Of a stretch of DNA of 64,000 bases, positions 60,876 through 64,000 are shown piece by piece (position 1 is the first letter of the stretch; each line of letters begins with the position of its first letter). This stretch comes from Porticoccaceae bacterium (GTDB taxonomy: Bacteria; Pseudomonadota; Gammaproteobacteria; Pseudomonadales; Porticoccaceae): positions 172,771-236,770 of the forward strand of contig JAJFKC010000020.1 in the NCBI GenBank assembly GCA_021773435.1. Direction: 5' to 3'. Made by a program: the position numbers and the translations under genes. Under the pieces are notes generated by a model. That model ran no database searches. It was given only the letters and a program-made list of their open reading frames with translations, and was not told the origin of the DNA.

Positions 60876-61271
60876 ATGGCAAGGAAGCACAAGCATTACA
60901 TCCTGACTGCAACGGCTGAAAGGGATTTTAGAGAGGCGAAGCGGTGGTCTCTATCCCGGTGGGGCGAGGAGCAGACCAGGCAGTATTTCACTGATCTACA
61001 TAAAAGTGCCGAGAGCATAGCTGAGAATTTGAAGCGTTTTGCTTCATTTGAGCATGTTGCTGGTACAACCGACTTGAGCATTTATCCCGTCCGGGAACAC
61101 TATCTTGTGTACGTACCAATCAGCGGCAACTGTATTGTGATTGTCGCTCTAATCCGGCAGACTCAAGACGTACCCGCAATCCTTAATGCCAACAGCTTTA
61201 TGATCCAGCGTCAATTGAAAGCGGTGCTCAAAAAGCTGGAACAGGGAGCAATTCCAAACCTGGCCAAGTGA
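60876..61271 (+). CDS. parE: ParE/RelE-superfamily toxin
   Basis: 131-residue toxin: YILTATAERDFREAKRWSLSRWGEEQTRQYFTDLH-type N-terminus (AERDFREAKRWS), then LSIYPVREHYLVYVPISGN and VIVALIRQTQDVPAIL. ParE members poison DNA gyrase; the family alone does not prove the target. The frame could start at GTG 60870, which overlaps the antitoxin stop, but ATG 60876 is a better start. The last 27 codons recur in diverged form at 62525-62606. Confidence 0.88.
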   Translation: MARKHKHYILTATAERDFREAKRWSLSRWGEEQTRQYFTDLHKSAESIAENLKRFASFEHVAGTTDLSIYPVREHYLVYVPISGNCIVIVALIRQTQDVPAILNANSFMIQRQLKAVLKKLEQGAIPNLAK

Positions 61272-61292
61272 GATATTACCAGATTCTGTTAC
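61190..61292 (+). repeat. Direct repeat copy A: 3' end of parE
   Basis: 103 bp covering the last 27 codons of parE and 21 bp beyond. It matches 62525-62627 without gaps and with about 14 mismatches by hand count, flanking the Fic gene. Confidence 0.88.
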
Positions 61293-61348
61293 GCGCTCAT
61301 ATTTTCAGCAAATTGAGAAAATAGCATCCAAAATCCTCACAAAACGCT

Positions 61349-61384
61349 ATTATTGAGCAGATGTATGCCGATCTTCTCAATAAT
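61349..61384 (+). promoter_or_regulatory. Inverted repeat upstream of fic, possible operator
   Basis: ATTATTGAG (61349-61357) and its exact reverse complement CTCAATAAT (61376-61384) are separated by 18 bp. The fic ATG is 15 bp further. A related half-site ATTGAG lies at 61312-61317. A dimeric regulator, possibly the Fic protein through its own winged helix, could bind here. Confidence 0.5.
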
Positions 61385-61399
61385 GCGGAGTTTTGAGCG

Positions 61400-62476
61400 A
61401 TGCTTTTGCTGGATTTAGAGCCATTACCACCCAAGGTGTTATTGGAATCACCGAATGTGCTACGTGCGCTGGTCAAGGCTCATCGCTATTTGGCGGAACT
61501 AAAAGGCGTAGCAAAGACAATTCCAAACGAGGGGATATTGCTTTCGAGCTTGTCTCTGCAGGAGGCACAGAGCAGTTCTGCCATTGAGAATATCATCACA
61601 ACACAGGATGCACTCTATAAGCATGAGCTGCAAACGAGCGGCGCAGATCCGGTTACCAAAGAAGTCGCTTATTATGCTGAGGCCTTGCGCCGAGGGCATA
61701 GCATGGTCCGGCAGCAGGGCACGTTAACATTAAACACGATTCTTGATATTCAAACCTGCCTGGAGGGAAATCGCGCCGGCTTCCGCAAAGTGCCCGGCAC
61801 GGTTTTGAAGAACGAGCAGACAGGTCAGGTTATCTTTGATCCGCCTTCACCAGAAAAAATACCGGCGTACATGTCGGCGTTAGAGCTATTTATAAATACT
61901 GAACAGAATATTGACCCTCTCGTTTGTATGGCCCTTATCCATTATCAGTTTGAAACCATTCATCCCTTTTATGACGGTAATGGCAGAACCGGGCGTATCA
62001 TCAATATTCTTTACTTGGTAATTTCCGGATTGCTGGATGCACCCATTCTTTATCTTAGCCGCTACATCAACCAAACAAGGCCTGACTATTATCGGGGGCT
62101 GCAAAACGTGCGTGAAAATGCTGACTGGGAGGCATGGATACTTTACATGTTGCGCGGTGTAGCGCTAACGGCAAGGCATACGACAGGCCTGATTGAACGC
62201 ATCCGTGACTTATTGTTTGAGCAAAAACTGCATATCCGCGAGCGGCACAAATTCTACAGCCAGGATTTGATTAATAATTTATTTCATCACCCCTATACCA
62301 AAGTAGCCTTTTTGGAAAATGATCTAAAGGTTTCACGTGCCACGGCAACACGTTACCTGGATGCCCTGGCAAAAGACGGCGTATTAAAAAAGCATAAACT
62401 GGGCCGCGAGAATTACTACATCAATTTCCGGCTCATTGATTTGCTTTTCAACATGCCGGAGTTAACAGAAGAATAG
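61400..62476 (+). CDS. Fic family protein (AMPylator type) with C-terminal winged helix
   Basis: 358 residues. The Fic motif HPFYDGNGRTGR (188-199) is intact, so AMP transfer to a protein target is predicted. An inhibitory motif SSAIEN (59-64) is present in the N-terminal part, which makes it a class II Fic that restrains itself through Glu63. The C-terminal 90 residues look like a winged helix (FLENDLKVSRATATRYLDAL). GGAG lies 9 bp before the ATG. It sits between a parE gene and a remnant of another parE. Confidence 0.92.
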   Translation: MLLLDLEPLPPKVLLESPNVLRALVKAHRYLAELKGVAKTIPNEGILLSSLSLQEAQSSSAIENIITTQDALYKHELQTSGADPVTKEVAYYAEALRRGHSMVRQQGTLTLNTILDIQTCLEGNRAGFRKVPGTVLKNEQTGQVIFDPPSPEKIPAYMSALELFINTEQNIDPLVCMALIHYQFETIHPFYDGNGRTGRIINILYLVISGLLDAPILYLSRYINQTRPDYYRGLQNVRENADWEAWILYMLRGVALTARHTTGLIERIRDLLFEQKLHIRERHKFYSQDLINNLFHHPYTKVAFLENDLKVSRATATRYLDALAKDGVLKKHKLGRENYYINFRLIDLLFNMPELTEE

Positions 62477-62524
62477 TTGCATAGAATAGACAGCTGGACG
62501 CGACTACAATCGTCAGCCTGACTG

Positions 62525-62627
62525 CAACGGCTTTATGATCCAGCGGCAATTGAAAGCGATACATAAAAAACTGGAACAGGGCGCGGTACCAAACCTGGCT
62601 AAGTGAGATATTACCGGATTCTGCTAC
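62525..62627 (+). pseudogene. Remnant of a second parE gene (direct repeat copy B)
   Basis: Matches the parE 3' end at 61190-61292. In the same frame it still encodes FMIQRQLKAIHKKLEQGAV and the stop (TGA at 62604-62606); several differences are silent or conservative, so the copy seems to come from a diverged homologue rather than a recent duplication of this parE. Nothing upstream resembles the rest of the toxin. Confidence 0.8.
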
Positions 62628-62689
62628 CAATAGATTTGGACATTCACCTTCTACGAACAACCAATTGGCTTGCTTCTGGGTGATATTGT

Positions 62690-62905
62690 CTAAAAATACC
62701 GATTTGCGGTTTTGGAAGAATAAGTGACAACGATGACAGCAAACACCTTGGGTTCTGCCGGCATCTTCATAATGACAATACCCTTGTTGTTCTTGGCATC
62801 GTCCCCCACCGCGGGTTGGCCGATATAGGCGGCGGCAAAACGCCGGCCTTCAATTTCTGCCAGGGAAAAGCCATAAACATCGACTTTGAGTTTTTGGTTA
62901 AGCAT
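62690..62905 (-). CDS. Small protein of unknown function
   Basis: 71 residues starting MLNQKLKVDVYGFSLAEIEG. AGGAG lies 8-9 bp before the ATG on the minus strand, which is a strong argument that it is, or was, a real gene. I do not recognise the family. The last 15 residues (hydrophobic then TANRYF) look less regular than the rest, so it may be truncated. It is the only minus-strand gene in the accessory island. Confidence 0.55.
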   Translation of the reverse strand: MLNQKLKVDVYGFSLAEIEGRRFAAAYIGQPAVGDDAKNNKGIVIMKMPAEPKVFAVIVVTYSSKTANRYF

Positions 62906-63024
62906 GGTTTAAATCTCCTGAATGACTTCCATCGGGGTAAAGGAGTGGGGTGGAAGTATCCCCACTGTTTAAAGCCCCGGCACGACACAGGCGAGAGGAG
63001 TGGGACGCCATGGAATGTGAATGC

Positions 63025-63049
63025 TATAAAGGGGTCTGACCCCTTTATA
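63025..63049. repeat. REP-like palindrome at the helicase breakpoint
   Basis: TATAAAGGGGTC and its exact reverse complement GACCCCTTTATA around one T. The GGGGTCTGACCCC core resembles palindromes that occur as interspersed repeats in many proteobacteria. It directly adjoins the first codon of helicase homology. Confidence 0.75.
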
Positions 63050-63050
63050 C

Positions 63051-63659
63051 TTTCGTGGTCGCTCCTGTACGCTGCATATTAATTACAGAACATCACACCA
63101 GATTAGAATGCAGGCTGATCGCCTGCTCGGGCCGGAGGTTTCTGATGTGGATGGGAATACTGAAGAACGACGCGGTACCGTTTCGGTATTTAATGGGGCG
63201 ACTCCTGATATTAATATCGTGGATAGTGTTGAAGATGAATGCAAAGCGGTCAGTGAGTGGTTGTCGAGAAGAGGCAGTGAAGGGGTATTACCCCACGAGA
63301 TTGGCGTATTTGTCCGTTCTGAAAAAGAACTCGATCGCGCTCGTAACGCAGTCGAGGTTGCCGAACTGCCGTTCAAAGTGCTTGATGAAAATCTAGAGAC
63401 AACCAGCGGATACGTTTCGATCAGCACTATGCATCTCGCCAAGGGCCTGGAATTTCGTGCCGTTGTGGTGATGGCCTGTGACGATGAAATCATACCCCTA
63501 CAGGAACGGATTGAGACAGTTGTTGACGATTCGGATTTGGAAGAGGTCTACAACACGGAACGTCACTTATTGTACGTAGCTTGTACCCGTGCGCGTGATT
63601 ATTTGCTTGTGACAAGTGTCGATCCCGCTTCTGAGTTTCTCGATGATCTTCGGATGTGA
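63051..63659 (+). pseudogene. 5'-truncated UvrD/Rep-type helicase (C-terminal part)
   Basis: Helicase similarity begins right after the palindrome: FRGRSCTLHINYRTSHQIRM, then QADRLLGPEVSDVDG, and motifs V and VI as STMHLAKGLEFRAVVVMA and LLYVACTRARDYLLVTS. The ATPase half with Walker A and B is absent. An internal ATG at 63108 could express 183 residues, but without motifs I-III it cannot be a helicase alone. The frame upstream of the palindrome is unrelated and closed. It ends 2 bp before the next gene, so it once formed an operon with the nuclease. Confidence 0.85.
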
Positions 63660-63661
63660 CT

Positions 63662-64000
63662 ATGTGGAAATTTATTCACGCAGCAGACATACACCTCGAT
63701 AGCCCCTTGCATGGATTGGAACGCTACGAAGGCGCTCCAGTAGAAGAAATCCGCAGTGCCACGCGCCGTGCCTTCGATAACTTGATCGAGTTGGCAATTG
63801 ATGAAGAAGTGGCATTCGTATTGCTGGTCGGGGATCTGTATGACGGCGACTGGAAGGACTACAACACCGGCCTCTATTTTGTAGAACGCATGGGAAGGCT
63901 GCGTGAGGCTGGTATTCGTGTCTTCATCGTGGCTGGAAATCATGATGCAGCCAGTCAGATTACAAAGCACCTTCGTTTACCTGAAAACGTTACTCTATTT
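63662..64000 (+). CDS. SbcD/YhaO-like metallophosphatase (DNA repair exonuclease), 5' part
   Basis: Runs off the window after 113 codons. MWKFIHAADIHLDSPLHGL carries the D-x-H metal ligands, VLLVGDLYDGDW the GD-x-x-D motif and AGNHD the next one, all as in SbcD/Mre11/YhaO nucleases. ATG 63662 is 2 bp after the helicase stop. YhaO-type genes usually precede an SbcC/YhaN-like ATPase, which may lie just outside. Confidence 0.88.
   Translation, partial: MWKFIHAADIHLDSPLHGLERYEGAPVEEIRSATRRAFDNLIELAIDEEVAFVLLVGDLYDGDWKDYNTGLYFVERMGRLREAGIRVFIVAGNHDAASQITKHLRLPENVTLF

Noticed and set aside
63108..63659. An intact 183-residue gene
   Set aside because: Helicase homology begins before this ATG, at 63051, and lacks all ATPase motifs; it is a truncated gene, although an internal product cannot be excluded.

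Overview
The window is a gammaproteobacterial chromosome segment. The evidence is the fabA-fabB pair and the block queG / nnr-tsaE-amiC-mutL-miaA-hfq-hflX-hflK-hflC-yjeT-hisZ-purA, which is arranged much as in Pseudomonas and Escherichia relatives. A split pntA (pntAa/pntAb), an Ltp2-like thiolase with its DUF35 partner, and a NorQ/NorD-type pair without nitric-oxide or RuBisCO genes would fit a marine or environmental heterotroph of the Cellvibrionales type. That placement is inference only. No rRNA, tRNA, CRISPR array or complete insertion sequence was found.

Layout. (1) 1-2758: uvrA, minus strand, cut by the window edge. (2) 2964-21121: a surface-polysaccharide island. It holds a WcaJ-like initiating transferase, a Wzm/Wzt exporter, a very large methyltransferase/coiled-coil/glycosyltransferase fusion, a CDP-sugar operon ending in a C-methyltransferase and a ketoreductase, a short pseudogene graveyard, and an oppositely oriented dTDP-rhamnose operon (rfbBDAC) with a glycosyltransferase. 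(3) 21603: ssb, often the immediate neighbour of uvrA, so the island appears to sit between uvrA and ssb. (4) 22236-32195: cysC, fabBA, galU, manB, the transhydrogenase operon and pgi. galU, manB and pgi also feed nucleotide-sugar synthesis. (5) 32348-36858: ispB, divergent from rplU-rpmA-obgE-proB. (6) 36973-52171: rpsT, queG and the conserved housekeeping block down to purA. (7) 52369-60238: a thiolase/DUF35 pair, an AttH/CrtC-like protein, selO and a MoxR-VWA pair. (8) 60239-64000: an accessory island with a ParDE-type toxin-antitoxin operon under a 47-bp palindromic operator, a Fic protein bracketed by two diverged copies of a parE 3' end, a small orphan gene, a 5'-truncated UvrD-like helicase that begins exactly at a palindrome, and the start of an SbcD/YhaO-like nuclease.

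How it works together. The polysaccharide genes describe an ABC-transporter-dependent glycan. Sugars come from galU, manB, rfbBDAC and the CDP pathway (predicted 6-deoxy-3-C-methylhexose). Chains are built by three glycosyltransferase-type proteins and exported by Wzm/Wzt, whose C-terminal domain probably recognises a chain end. The fusion protein at 7109-10519 joins a methyltransferase to a coiled coil made of four 42-bp DNA repeats, which recalls the WbdD chain-terminating ruler. A second theme is the unusual number of short perfect or near-perfect tandem duplications (10-30 bp) in intergenic spacers, one of which duplicates the selO start codon.
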